The notes below the pieces were generated by a model. It was not told the DNA's origin. It was given only the letters and a program-made list of their open reading frames with translations, and made no database searches. This document shows positions 22,582 to 35,315 of a DNA stretch of 64,000 nucleotides, one piece after another. The stretch comes from Hibiscus mutabilis (lineage: Eukaryota; Streptophyta; Magnoliopsida; Malvales; Malvaceae). How positions within the stretch are numbered: the first letter of the stretch is position 1; each line of letters starts with the position of its first letter. The stretch covers positions 4,960,001 to 5,024,000 of the forward strand of contig CM033715.1 of assembly GCA_019671005.1 (NCBI GenBank). The letters run 5' to 3'. The position numbers and the translations under genes are program-made.

Positions 22582-25309
22582 ATATCGCGCAGAGTTGAGA
22601 GACTCGACTCAAACTTTATTTAATTTTTTTATTCGAGTTGATGAAATTACAATTCGAAGTCAAATCAAATCGAGTTTCTTCGCATCTAGTCAAAAAAATT
22701 AATTTTTTAATTCGAATTTTGCTCACACTCACATGCTCAAGTTTGAGTTTCCTTAATCCCAAGCTTCTAGTTAATGTGAAATTCGTATGTAATAATGAGA
22801 ATAGGAGAGATAGGGATGTTGACCACCGGACGTGAAGAAAAAACAGTGCATGGTTAGGCTTTCTGATCAGCCAATTTAGTCCTCACACGTGGTTCAGGGT
22901 TGTGTACTTAATTTACTACAATTTTGACCTTAATTTTCTTCTACTACTTTTTTTTTTCTTCGGGTAAAGTTCATCCATGTTACTAAACTATGATAAAAAA
23001 AAGTATTTATTTGATTATAAACCTTCCATCCCGGACTATTCTTGTTTGTGCAACTTTGTCTTCAATGTGATTTGGAAGCCTGCAAATGCTTTTATTCATC
23101 CTGTTAGAATATGTGAAATGATTTTGTGTTCTTTATGATCTCCAGTTTGTCAGCTCATCACTGAAAGAACCCTCCTTGGAGTTCTAGTTGTTAGATCCGG
23201 TTCTGGCCAAACGGCGGGTGATCCCTTCTTTTCCGGCAGCCGGCCATAAACCCCAAACACTAGACGATGAGAATTTGGTCCCTTCAGCACTCATAAGTTC
23301 AAGCCTATCGAAACCGATTCCATCGTCTTCACAGGACTTACGAATGAACTCTTGGAAATGAGTGAACCCCTTGGAACCAATTGAAACATATGGCTCAAAC
23401 CACTAACCTTTTGATCCACCTTTCTCCATTGATTGAGGAAAAATCATAGCATTACTTCAAATCCTTTCATTGTTTTAAAAAATGTCCCTTGGGATAGGAG
23501 AGTAATCGGATTGCTGTCGGTTCGGACTTTTTTCTTCTTCGGACAAACTGACTTCAACTTATAAAATTTGAATGGATTGAATTCCATATTTTAAAGACAT
23601 AATTGCATCGATTTAAAGTTGGCCAGGTCGATTGGTTAATCGATTTACTTAAATAATTCTCACTAAACTCAGGAGATAAACTCAATTATAATCATTTCAA
23701 TAAAATTCATAATTATAATTTTTACACAAGAATCCCATCTGCCAATCAAACCAAGGTGGGTGGAGTGCAATAAAACCAAACCAAATATATGGAAATACGA
23801 GGTTGTGTGGGAGCATATCACATGGGAAATATTATCCAATGGACCCTACCAAGAAAGACACATCTAAAATTGGTATCCAACTTAAACTCACATGTGTTCT
23901 AAAGAAGGGTCAAGACACTAGCACGTGACTGGTCTGGTCTATAATACTCCCCTCTCCCATTTCTTGTATGCCCCCATAACTCTTTAAAGATTTTGACACA
24001 TCTCATAGTGATAATAATATCAGTATTTGAGAGACGGTATCATCAATAAAATAATAGCAAAGTTGATATTTCATTGGATTCGTTCCGGTAGATATCTTGA
24101 AAAATAGTATAAAATAATACTATTAACGTTGTGAACACCGTCTTTGATCTATGGTAAATGATATCGAATATTTCGTTACGAGTCTTAGCAACACATATTA
24201 TGGTATCATGTTGAAAGTTATGGTCGTGTAATGGTATCGAGAATCATTTCATGTATTGGGTGTTCATAAACAAAGGCAGTCGAAAAAACATTAATGTTTG
24301 TTTCCCACTTTTTGTTGTTCTGAACAAGCCAATTGATGTAACGTAAAGAAAAAAAAAGAAAAAAGACTGATACAGGCTCGGCGGGCATGTTCTTTTTCGT
24401 TTGTCTTGTTCAATGGTATGTTTTTAACCATTTATATTCTCAATGGACCCTTTCGTTTTGAAATTTAGTATTCTTACTTCCATTTTTTTAAGAAATAATT
24501 TCTTTTTATTTTTATAAATTTTAAAAATAAAAGCTAATTGTAAAAAATCAAGATTTATTAAAAAGATGTACAACATATGCAATATGTTCAAATTATAAAG
24601 AGAACCTTGAAGATCAAGTCCACCAAAATAAATAATAGAGAAAAAAATTAAAACACGCGTGAAAATTTTTTTTCTTGGATAAATCCTTTATCGTTTATAA
24701 AAGTTTAACAATTATTATCAAAATTTTTATGTCTTTTTCAAACTAGACGTTATATAAATGTCGAATGAAAAATGAGAAAATAAACATTGTAGACTGTTTT
24801 ACTAACGACTCTGATTGCATCAGTCACAAACAGAGATCTAATAATATTAGACCATCGATCTTCCCTGATAAAAGAGTGTAATGCTGACCGCTATAAAAAC
24901 GCTAAATTATCATAAAGATAAACAAAAATCGTGTCATACATCACACGAAAATCATGCCTCGAAAACGGATGAATAAATGCAACAAAATGTAAGAATGAAA
25001 AGAATTCAAAACAGGAAAATGATTTTTTGAATATGATTGATATATATATATATATATATATATATTAACAATGCACATACATCTTGTAGATAAAGCGATT
25101 TGAACCTGTATTTTCTCAAATAAATATTATCTGCTTTTTCTCAAAAACATTTGTTGTGTTCATTTTTATTAACCTATCTAGACCAATTTACTTATTATAA
25201 TCTACATAAATAAAATATAATCGTTATATTTTTTTGAAGGACTAACCGTTATATATTCTAACATGAGCGAGCTAAGTTCTACAATCATAAACCATAGAGA
25301 GAGAGGGTT
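22582..25309. other. spacer with one orphan coding-like segment
   Basis: Mostly AT-rich, with an (AT)n run at 25041-25065. The exception is the higher-GC segment around 23160-23430, listed separately. No other gene is supported. Confidence 0.5.
23184..23402 (-). pseudogene. orphan 72-codon coding-like fragment, unrecognised
   Basis: Between in-frame TAG codons at 23403-23405 and 23184-23186 the minus strand is open for 72 codons with a protein-like composition (segments FIRKSCEDDGIGFDRLELMS and SSSVWGLWPAAGKEGITRR). The frame also continues upstream of the first stop to an ATG eight codons earlier. GC content is clearly above the surrounding spacer. I do not recognise the family. It may be the 3' end of a captured or retrotransposed gene copy with one nonsense codon, or a small gene whose upstream stop is real. 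Confidence 0.4.
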
Positions 25310-25521
25310 AGGATCCACTTACATGGTGTAAAACTCAATTACTTTTACATTTTTTTAAACTGTTGGATGATGGTAATTAATGGCTAAGATTGTTTCTTTA
25401 TCTTTTTTTCCAAGTGATAATCTTCACATTTTTTACTGTTAATCTCATCCATCCATTTTACTCATCCAATGGCCATGGATTAGTGTAAACTAAATGAGTT
25501 TTACACCATGTAACTGGATCT
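25310..25521. mobile_element. MITE copy B, approx. 212 bp
   Basis: Same ends and interior as 3174-3380: 'ggatccacttaca(t)ggtgtaaaac' at the left, inverted 'gagatccagttacatggtg' at the right. Shared internal text includes 'ccaagtgataatcttcac' and 'catccaatggccatg'. Copy A sits after (AT)n; copy B sits after a (GA)n run. No target duplication is clear. Confidence 0.65.
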
Positions 25522-25628
25522 CATCCTATATATATAACAACAACAAAAATATTACTCAATCTTTAATCGATTATGTATTATAATATAATTTCTTAATAAT
25601 TACATTTTATCGATACATTAAATATAAG

Positions 25629-25983
25629 GTAATTATACCATGCACTAGCGGTGAAAATATTATGTTTCCACAAATGCCCTAATTTGAGGGGTTAGAGATT
25701 TTGTTTAGAGTTCATAATATAGGAGTTTAGGTGTATGTGCTTAGATTTTGGGAATCGTGATTTAAATTTAAAGTTTAAGGTTATAATTTAGGGTTTATAG
25801 GTGAAAACATAAATCCCTACCATATTACCCTAAAACCTAACCTCTAAACTCTAAATCCTAACACTAAACCCAAAATTCTAATCACAAACTCTAAATTCTA
25901 AACTCCTAAATTATAAACTTTAAACTATATCTCTAACCTTTAAAAATGTTTCCACAGACTTTGCATCATATATTTTTCCCTAA
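25629..25983. mobile_element. fold-back MITE with telomere-like arms
   Basis: The left half is G-rich on the plus strand (ttagag, gtttagggttt) and the right half is its approximate complement (aaacctaacctctaaactct). The outer parts pair as well: 'tatgtttccacaaatg' on the left against 'aaatgtttccacagac', which belongs to the inverted end on the right. The whole could fold into a long imperfect hairpin. No coding sequence. Confidence 0.5.
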
Positions 25984-28900
25984 ATATATGTCTTAACTTT
26001 TTACATCAAATTGATTGAGACTTTAGGCCGAAACTCAAAAATTAAAATATATGAATTCCTTAGTCAACTTAAAGTGGATAACAAAAAAACAAGAAATAGG
26101 AATTAATTAATTAAAACAAATTGTTTTTAAAGTAAAAATATTTTAAGATTTATTGGAAGAGCACATTGGATTGTTTATATCGGTAATAATTTATACATCC
26201 ACGTTATGTTATAACTAATGAGCATGTTTTCTTAAAATAAAGTACACTTTTTTAAGATAAAAAAAATAAAGTACTCTTAATGGCGCTATCAATGCGCATA
26301 ATATATAATTATTTTTTAAGTACACAATGTATTAATATTGTCTCAAATTTATGGACAAGTGTTTCTTGAAAGGTAAATATTGTATGATTTTATATACAAA
26401 TTAAACTTAGATGAAATAAAGTGCAAAATGTCCATGTCATTACAATATCGAACCTTTCCGAATCTAAAAATACAAAAAAAACTTAACCCAAATACATCTG
26501 AAGCCAAGCATGGCCATATGATCTCAAAATGAAAACACTTTTCAAATTATAAATATTAAATTATAAATCTTAAATCTTTAAAAAATTACCATTTTCGGTT
26601 TTAATTCTATGCTTCAACACTAACAAATCAAGTTTTAATTTCTAACCTTAAGTTATAAATCTTAAACTTTAAATCTTAAAAAATACATCGTACCTCAAAT
26701 TTCTAAAATCAAAACCTTAACTATAAACCTTAAATCTATTTTTTAGTGTAAATGTATAAATAGGAGCACAAAAAAAGGGCATGTGAATAGTCCATATTAA
26801 ATTGAGAGAGTCATCTTATAATGAATGTCTACAGTAATGAGTCCATATTAGTAAACAAATAGATTGAACAACAATAGTTATGATTTTGTATAAATAAAAT
26901 ATAAAATTTTGAATTGTTAGAAAAATTATTGATTTTGATATGATTTTTTTTTGTTTGATACCCTATATTATTCATATTCCTTCACATTCTCTATAAATAA
27001 TATTATTCTAATCTGAATCATAAAAAATAAATTATTATGTATGATTAAAATCGCTCTTTATATTTAAATCAACAACTAGTTGATCTAGTAAAATAAGACG
27101 CTAGATCCTTAAGCGAGCAATATTAGAAATTCGAATTTTAATATTGTAAATAAAAAAATTAAATTAAAAAGTTATTCTTACATTAAACTTTTACAGAACT
27201 CGATTTAAATTAATTGATCAAGCAGATAAATACCACAATTTTTTATCATAAGATATCGGTGGTCAACAAAAAAGATCGCTCTTTGTATTCAATAAATGGA
27301 AGGTTTTAGACACGTTTTTCCCGTGTTGACTCTGTGGTGGGGTTTGAAATATTAACTTGACAGGACAATAATTGCTGTCCAAGGGATAACCACCCAAATG
27401 TAATACTTGTCCATTAATTATAGTCACGTTTTACTTCATGCAAAATAAAGTAACTTTATGTGATAAGTTATTTTTTTGAATATGTTGGAAGATAATATAT
27501 GTTTATTTTTTTAGTTTTTAATAATATATATCATGTGTATATAGTATTCGAATATGAATCACTAAAATAAAATATATTATCCTTTAGTATTAGAACCACC
27601 TCACGGGTTTTATGTGATAAGTTTTTTAAACTTAAAAAATAATGAAAGGATTCATACAAAAGTTATTAGATTAAACCCTGAAATTGAAACAAACTAACTT
27701 TTTTATTTAATTTGATTAAGCAAATGATGAGGTTTATTTATTAAATCTCACTTTATTTGTCAACAATTTATAAAATACGTGGTTAAATTTTTCAGTTAAC
27801 AATTGATACTTTCCCTGTTTTTAGGTTGTGGGTTCAATAACCATTAAGAGCAAAAATTCCCCTTCTCCCTACTCGAGATAAAAATTGTTCAAAAAATAAT
27901 AATCTCACTTTAACTTTATTTAGATGATTTTTCTCTTATGATTCGTCAGTTTGAATTTAATTAATTGTTTTGCATTTGTAATAATATTTATTATATAGAA
28001 TTTCTGATTGAATATGTCACAAAATAATTAAATATTAAATTAATTTAAAATAAAAAATATTTTTAAATAATAATAAATGTTATTATAAAATATTTTATTT
28101 CACTTACATCGTACATGTAATATAATCTAGTTGACTTTGATATATTTTGGTTGTGAGTTAGCTTTAGAAGAGAGAGAAAATATTTTGCATCTAAACTAAT
28201 AAATAACTACTAATCGAGAAATTATATCACAAGTTTTTCTCATCCCGTTATTTATAGTCTCAATTAATAAAAAAACTACCCACTTTACTTTAATTTTTTC
28301 TCTGTTGTCTTTTTACCAAGTGATTTTTATTTGGTAAAATTTGTTTTTTTATTTGATTTATAATAAATATGAATGAATACTCAGTTGGTATTTTTTTTTT
28401 AAATTTAATTTACACTAAATATGAGTAAATACTCAATTGGTAAAAAAATGACATGTAAAACATTAATAAAATGAGAAATTTTATTATTGAGACTATAAAT
28501 GATGTGGTGAGAATAACTCATAAAATAATTTTTCCTATTAATTTTTTAATTTTTGAATAAATACTACCTACTAAAAATGATCTTCCACTTAAATTTTTTT
28601 TATCTAATATCAAATTTGAATAAAATAGTATTATTTTAAAAAAAATCACGTTGTAATAAATATCGGTAAAATTATTAAAGGGCAAAAAAACAAAAACATG
28701 AATTTAATAAAAATATAATTTAATGTAATTATTTTTCGTAAAAAGTACACTAAATATAAAAATTCAGTGGGCCAGCCTACACTCTGAAAAAAAAAGGAAA
28801 ACCATGCGGGTAAACTATTCTATTGGTCACTAAATTATCTGCTAGATTCTATTCTGATCCACGAGCAAAATATTTTTGTTAGTTAGGTCACTAAACTTTC

Positions 28901-29935
28901 ATTTTTAATACCATTCAAGTCATTCGTCCTTAAATTAGTAAGAATGAGACTAACATGAGATTTTGTATAATAACATATTTGTCATCTATATTTATATATT
29001 AATTAATTTAGCCCTAATTTTAAGCAATCTGACAAAATTAACTTCTAAAACACAAACTTTATTAATTTGGTTATGACCATATGAAATCCAAAAAAGCAAA
29101 GAAAAATGTATGGCTTTGGTTTGCTTCTTGCCATGCACCTGCATTGACCATCGTCTTCATCTTCATCTTCAACTCATATCTTTAAATTAAAACACCACCA
29201 TTTATCAAACCCAACGTAACCATTTGCAATTTATATTTTCCTCAAAATTTTTAACCAATAAAATGACAATATGTATCGTTAGTTTATTAAAGAAGAGTTA
29301 AGATCTACTTATATCATGTAAAATTAATTTGATTTTGTATATTTTTATACAGTGAATGACGGTAAATAAATGAATGAAAATTTATTATTTTTCCGTAAAA
29401 ATATATATTTATTTATTATTTTTAATTTCAATTATCTATTTACTTTGAACTTCATTAAAAGTATTAATTTATTAATGACATATAACCATTAATTTATCGT
29501 TTCCACTACCATTAATGTAGTTTACTATTTTTCTAATGAGTGGGATGGAAAGTATTTACCAAAAAGCTGCCAGTACCGCGCAGTTATTTCTTGATTAGTG
29601 GACCACCGATATTAAAATAGCTTAACTATAAATTAGGTGTCTAAATTATATTTTTTTATTAAATATTAAAAAAATAATTTGACTAAAATAGATATTTAAA
29701 GTTTTATTTTTAGCTGATACAATAGTTTAAAATTTTATCTTTGACTTGTTTTAAAGTGAAATGAAGCACTTACTTTAACAAGAAAAAAAATTTAAAACAC
29801 TTATTTTAATTAAAAAAATTTAAATATTTATTAAAAAAATATAATTTAAATACTTATTTTATAATTTTGTAAATTAAATCGGCAATTCAATGCAATCAAG
29901 TACACGAGTGAGGAGGGAGGAGGAGCAAACTCCAT
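25984..29935. other. AT-rich gene-free stretch
   Basis: About 4 kb of AT-rich spacer. More telomere-like 'aaaccttaaat' text lies at 26530-26750. A 'gggtaaactattctattggtcac' repeat end lies near 28808. A possible third, diverged copy of the 3174/25310 MITE starts near 29298 (aagatctacttatatcatg). No gene found. Confidence 0.5.
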
Positions 29936-30025
29936 CACGTGTTTGCACACGTGTCAACCTCACAAGTGCAGTCACCACCACCTACAAGTGGTGTCTGTCT
30001 GGAAGTTAAAGCCCCAAAGCACGTG
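29936..30025. promoter_or_regulatory. three G-boxes upstream of the JAZ gene
   Basis: Perfect palindromic CACGTG cores lie at 29936-29941, 29948-29953 and 30020-30025, about 530-615 bp before the JAZ start codon, in a locally GC-richer patch. G-boxes are the binding sites of MYC2-type bHLH factors that JAZ proteins repress, and JAZ genes are known MYC2 targets, giving negative feedback. Binding here is inferred. Confidence 0.7.
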
Positions 30026-30380
30026 TTAAGTTACGGGCTTATCCGGTTAACTTACTGTTTTTCACCGGTAATCTTCACACCTATCTACAGAAATTCAAAT
30101 CATATTATTAGTATAGTAGGATGAGATACTAAATTTTTAAAAAAATTAAAATTAAAATTTTAATATTTAAATAAAATAAATTAAATTAAAAAGTCATTTT
30201 ATAATAAACTTTTTCGATACCTAATTTAGATAACGAAGGTTATACTAAAAAATATAATTACTGATACTCTATATTTTCTCACTTCAACGAAAATGACACC
30301 TTAAAAATCATAATGTAAAATTTTTAATAATGATAAATAAATGGTTCTTTAAAGGACGTGATGGTTAGGCGGATTTATCC

Positions 30381-30387
30381 TATAAAA
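30381..30387 (+). promoter_or_regulatory. JAZ TATA box candidate
   Basis: TATAAAA lies 165 bp upstream of the JAZ start codon and downstream of the G-box cluster, a normal spacing for a leader of about 130 bp. Confidence 0.55.
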
Positions 30388-30551
30388 ACTGTCTTTCTTT
30401 GCCTTCATTAATTTTTTCCCAGCAGTAAGAAAGCAATTCAGCTCTGGTTTTTCTTTTTCATAGGAATTGAAATATTTTTGTTTATGTAGGTTTTGGGTTG
30501 ATTTTTAAGGTGGGTTTTGCTTGAATTTTGAAATAAGAGAGTTGAAGAACT

Positions 30552-32670
30552 ATGGAGAGAGATTTTCTGGGTTTGAATTCAAAGGAAGAGGTTAACACTG
30601 ATTGGTACAAACAAATAGGTACGTATGCTCTTCTTTTCTCTTTTATTTTCCTGGTAATTCTTTAAAGTTTGGTTCTTTTATTTTCTGCTGGGGTTCTAAA
30701 ATCTGGGTTATTGCTGAATTTTGAGTTGAATTATGATGTCTTAGCGAAAAAAATAGAAGGGATTAAGTGAACTGTTTTTTTTCCTTTTATGTTTTAGTTA
30801 AATGAATGGTAATTGTTAGTAGAAGTGTTTGTTTAATTCAATTTATTTAATTCTTAGTTTGAATCATGTTAGCAATTACATGGAAAAAAGAAGAAAGGTT
30901 TGGTTACCGGTGATTGTTCATACATAGTTATGTCAGTTTATTTAGTTATGAGAAATTGAGGATTGTGCTTGTTTCCTAATTATGTCATTTTTATTTGGGA
31001 TTTTTTAGGTTTTACTAAAAGCTCAGGAATACAATGGCCCTTTTCAAACAATGTTTCTCTTGTTCCACAGCTGGTGAACTTTAATTTTGTTCAAGGGGAT
31101 AAACTTAAACATGTTGGATACGATCCAAAAGTACCTCCTATGTTCATGCCTGCCTCAACAATGGATGCTATTGAACTTCAGGTTTGGCACTATCCTCTTG
31201 ATTTCACTGTTTTGGATTAGGCTTCTCGATTACGGTTTCAGTCGAGTCTTTATGCATTTTTTCATTATGCAGATAGTGATGCACCTTGATTTACATGGTT
31301 TTTTGTTGGAAAGCTTTTTTATTTTGACGGTTTGCGATGTCTTTAACTGATATTGTTTTTGTTTTCCCCTTTGGCCTTTTACTATCTAGAAATCATTCAA
31401 CCACGGTAGGATAGGTGGGAGTCATTTTTCATTGACACCTTCCTATGTTCAACACGATGGTAAGATGTTTCTGGCCTCAAACCATGGGCCGTTTACAAGG
31501 AATCATTATGCTACCACCGGTCAAAATTTGCCCGTTAATTGCATGAGACCACAATTGCTTGGAGGGATTCCGGTGACGACTCCACACACAATTCTTCCCT
31601 CACTTGGTTCTGCTGGTGGAAGTGTTAAACCATGGTAAAGCTGAAAATTCTCTGCTTTAGTTCAGTTACTGCAGCAATATTGTTGACAGTAAGCTATTGG
31701 GGCTTGGTTCTAAGTTGTTTATTTTTGTAATTAGGAAAAGCGTCAAGGCCTCTGGATCACCTGCTCAATTGACGATCTTTTATGCTGGCGAAGTGAATGT
31801 CTTTGATGATATTACCCCTGAGAAGGTGCCCCTCTTTCTTTCCATTTTAGTAAAAATGCTTTGTTTTAAACTCCCTTTAAGTCAGTGAAAAGCTTAGAAA
31901 CTTAATCTCATACAGGCTCAGGCTATAATGTTCTTGGCTGGGAATGGGTCTTCCCTGGCTTCTAATTCGGCTTATCCAAAAGCCCAAGTCCAGACACCTG
32001 TTTTGAAGCCAGTTCAAGTTGAAAGTGTCCCAGTAAACCAGATCATAAATATACAACTAAACTCTGGTATGTCGAGCCCTCATGCTGTTGCTGCACAGTC
32101 CGGGAGTGGCTCCACTAGTACCGAAGATCAGATGATGTGCAAGACCTCAGGAACTCCAACTCCATCTACCCCTATTAGCAAATTGGAGGCTCCGAAATTG
32201 GTGAATACCATGGGATCTGTTGCTGCCACTGGTATGATGCCTTCCGGTATACACACCCATACGCTCTTACAAGATTTTCGGTTCTTGCAAGCATATTTTC
32301 TTTTTGCTAATTTTGTAGCTTGGAACGGGACATCAATGAATTTCTTTTATAACTGACTTTGAATTGTTTGCCTTCAGTTCCACAGGCTCGCAAAGCTTCC
32401 TTGGCTCGGTTTTTGGAGAAGCGCAAGGAAAGGTTAGTTCTCTATTTCAAACTACTAGTTGACCGTGTTTAGACTGTATTGTCGTAGGAAGCCAAAAAGT
32501 TGCTAGATATATGGGATGCGATATAATAATCCTTGATAAACCTCAATGTCTGATCTTGTGCTTGATAAATCTCCGTGATTTGCTGTTGTAGGGTGATGAA
32601 TGCAGCATCGCCATACAATTTCAGCAGGAAGTCTATAGGTTACACAACTACCTTGGAATCGAACGCATGA
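30552..32670 (+). CDS. TIFY6B/JAZ3-like jasmonate ZIM-domain repressor
   Basis: Seven exons join in frame to 346 residues: 30552-30618, 31009-31181, 31390-31634, 31735-31825, 31916-32246, 32378-32432, 32592-32670. The N-terminus MERDFLGLNSKEE is typical of the JAZ3/JAZ4 (TIFY6) group. The ZIM domain carries LTIFYAGEVNVFDDITPEKA (TIFY core at about 175-178), the surface for NINJA/TOPLESS and dimerisation. The Jas motif PQARKASLARFLEKRKERV (about 304-322) binds MYC factors and, with jasmonoyl-isoleucine, the F-box receptor COI1. A SPYNFSRKS tail follows. The protein represses jasmonate responses in the nucleus until degraded. The last intron falls inside the Jas motif after KER, the conserved Jas intron; retaining it adds about 12 residues and a stop. 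Length is close to Arabidopsis JAZ3. Confidence 0.95.
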
Positions 32671-34800
32671 ACTTGGCCGCAATCCTCCAGAGCAACAACA
32701 GCGTTCTCTCTCTCTCTCGTATAAGGAGAGTAAAACTTCATGGTTTATGATTTGGAATTAGAAGGAAACTAATGGAAAGTTATGTTATGCCTGGAACTGC
32801 CATAAACTAAAGTTTATTCAGTAGGTGGTGTAAGGTTATTGTAGCCTTTTTGTTTTTCTTTATAATGTTAATGTGGATGTTTTGGCTACTTTGTAACTCC
32901 ATTCAATTGTTGTTACATGGTGGAATTAATGCATTACTAATATTTTGTATTTTCTTTCATCCTTTTTTGAGTATTTGAATATGGTCGATTCTATGTCATC
33001 TAGGTTACGCCGACAAAAATTTATACTTGCTCCGCAATTTCACGATAAATATTGAAATTTTTTATAAAATTATAAACTAAATTTCAAAATTTATTAAAAA
33101 ATTATAATTTTTGGTAACATATAAATATGAAACATCGAATTGGGCGCAAGCGGGCAAGTTGTTAGCGTCAGTCACGTTTTCACAATGTATGCGTTTCTTT
33201 CAATAATTTAATCTTTTATTTGGTTGATCTTACAGGCCCACAGGTCCGTGGGCTCCACAGGAACTTGTGTTCTCTCTCTACCATGGAATATTAGTATTAC
33301 TTATTATTATTTTTTTAGGAATTGCTTTTCTCCGGCTATCAAGTCCTTTTTGTTGTGCTTCTAATTAAATCACTAATATACCTGGACCAATCTGTGTCGC
33401 ACATTTAATTTTTTTTAATAAAAAATACATTTGATTTTGATAAATAATTTTCTTTACAATACTGCTTATTTAAACGGTACAAAACTGTTTACTTGGACCG
33501 ACCTTTGTTGGTTTCGATAGTCAAAGTCCTTGTATATTTCTTAATGTACAATATTATGTTAATCTATTATAAGTGTGAAGATTTATGTTAAAGGTCTAAT
33601 GATATATTTTTTAGGGTTAAATAATAGATCATAACGCCGAAATTTTGTGATAAGGTTGTTCTTTGTAGTATAAAATAGCGCCAATAACCTAATGTTATTC
33701 TCTGTTATTACTATATTTGCAATCACAAATCACGATAAATGTGACATGATCAAAAACACGTCTACAAATATAATTTAAATTTTTTTTTATTAATATTGTC
33801 TTTAAAGTTTGAACATATAATTTTTTAAGAGCGTAAAGTATCTTGTTAATGTAACTAACATTTTGTTGATTAGTTTACGTTTTTTAAATTAAAAAAATAA
33901 ATATCAATGGATATTGACTGAGAGCTGTAGTCACCTACTCTACATATTATTGATCGACATTACCTTAAATTTAGTTGATGTTAAATCTTATTGACATTTT
34001 AAGTACTACATATTTTAATCTTATTGACATTTTTTGTATTTTCAAAATAACTGAAGTGAAAATGACAATTTAAGTGCTCCAAATAGTAATCTGATTTTGT
34101 TCGAATTTTTTATGAGTTGTGCTTACATTTAAGAATTAATTCCAATTTTTTAAAAATAATTAATTTCAAATTTCTCAGAAAAAATAATTAATTTCAACTG
34201 GATCACGGAATGGCCCATTGATGTATTTGATGAATATTATTGGAATTGGACTCTAAATAAAGGTGCCACAAATTGGATTTTTGGAGCCTACTCATTTGAT
34301 GGGCTTTTCTTTTGCTGGAATTTTCATGATTTTCTCGGTAACCAAACAACATATGATCATATTATTTTGTGTATCCTATTATTAATTAAAGAATATAAAA
34401 TAGCAGATTAATAAATAGAATATCAAAAATATTTTATGTAATCACGTGACTTAGGTGAAGTAATTATAATTTTTTTACTTTAATTAGTGATCAAAGATTC
34501 AATAGTCATCAAAAATATAAAATATAAAATTTGTTGTCAGCATCTACTCTCTATATAAATGAACAAAAAAAACAAACTTTTCTACAATCTCATTCGATGA
34601 TGAAGCTATTTTGATTATATATAAATAAGTTGATTTAGTTTAATTTAATCAATGTCATTGTTGATATAATATGTAAAAATATGTGATTAAACATGCTTAA
34701 GTGTTTAATATCGTTAGATTTAATGATAAAGAATAGTTTAGAAAATACTTATTTATTTGCATTATTTATACAAGCCTATGAAAGAATGCCTAAATAATGA
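32671..34800. other. JAZ 3' region and AT-rich spacer
   Basis: It starts with a (CT)n run in the JAZ 3' untranslated region (about 32704-32718). The rest is AT-rich with no supported gene. Confidence 0.5.
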
Positions 34801-35315
34801 GAGCAAAAAAATAGTCACTCAACTATTTAAAAATATATGAAATAGTCATTAAACTTTTAAAAGTTGAATAATAAACATTAAACTTTAGTTATTGATACAA
34901 AATAGTCTCTCAGCCACTAACTATCATTAAACGTGTGATGTGACAAATACAAAATTTTGTATAATAATACATTTAATATTCTCTATTTATACATTAAATC
35001 AATTTAATCATGATTTAAAAAAATTTAAGAATTTTAGCTCTATTATTTAGACATTCTTTTAATCTGGTTTTATTTTTAATTAAAAATAAATTAATAATTT
35101 TTTTGCTCGAACATATTTGTGAGAATATCTAAATAATGAGGGCTAAAATTAATATATTTTTTAATTAAGAATAAATTAATTGACTACATAAATACTAAAT
35201 AATTATTTTATAATAAAAATTAAAGTTTAATATTTATCATGTGACTTTTAAAAGTTCAAATGATCATTTTATATATTTTTTGTGAAATAGTTTAGTGATA
35301 ACATCTGTATTTTAC
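34801..35315. mobile_element. inverted-repeat MITE, Mutator-like end motif
   Basis: The left side reads 'atagtcactcaactatttaa' ... 'aacttttaaaagttgaataa'. The right side, inverted, reads 'ggtaaaatacagatgttatc' ... 'gaacttttaaaagtcacatg'. The two halves pair over more than 80 bp with mismatches. The ends resemble those at 53483, 57200 and 60931. No clean target duplication was found. Confidence 0.5.
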
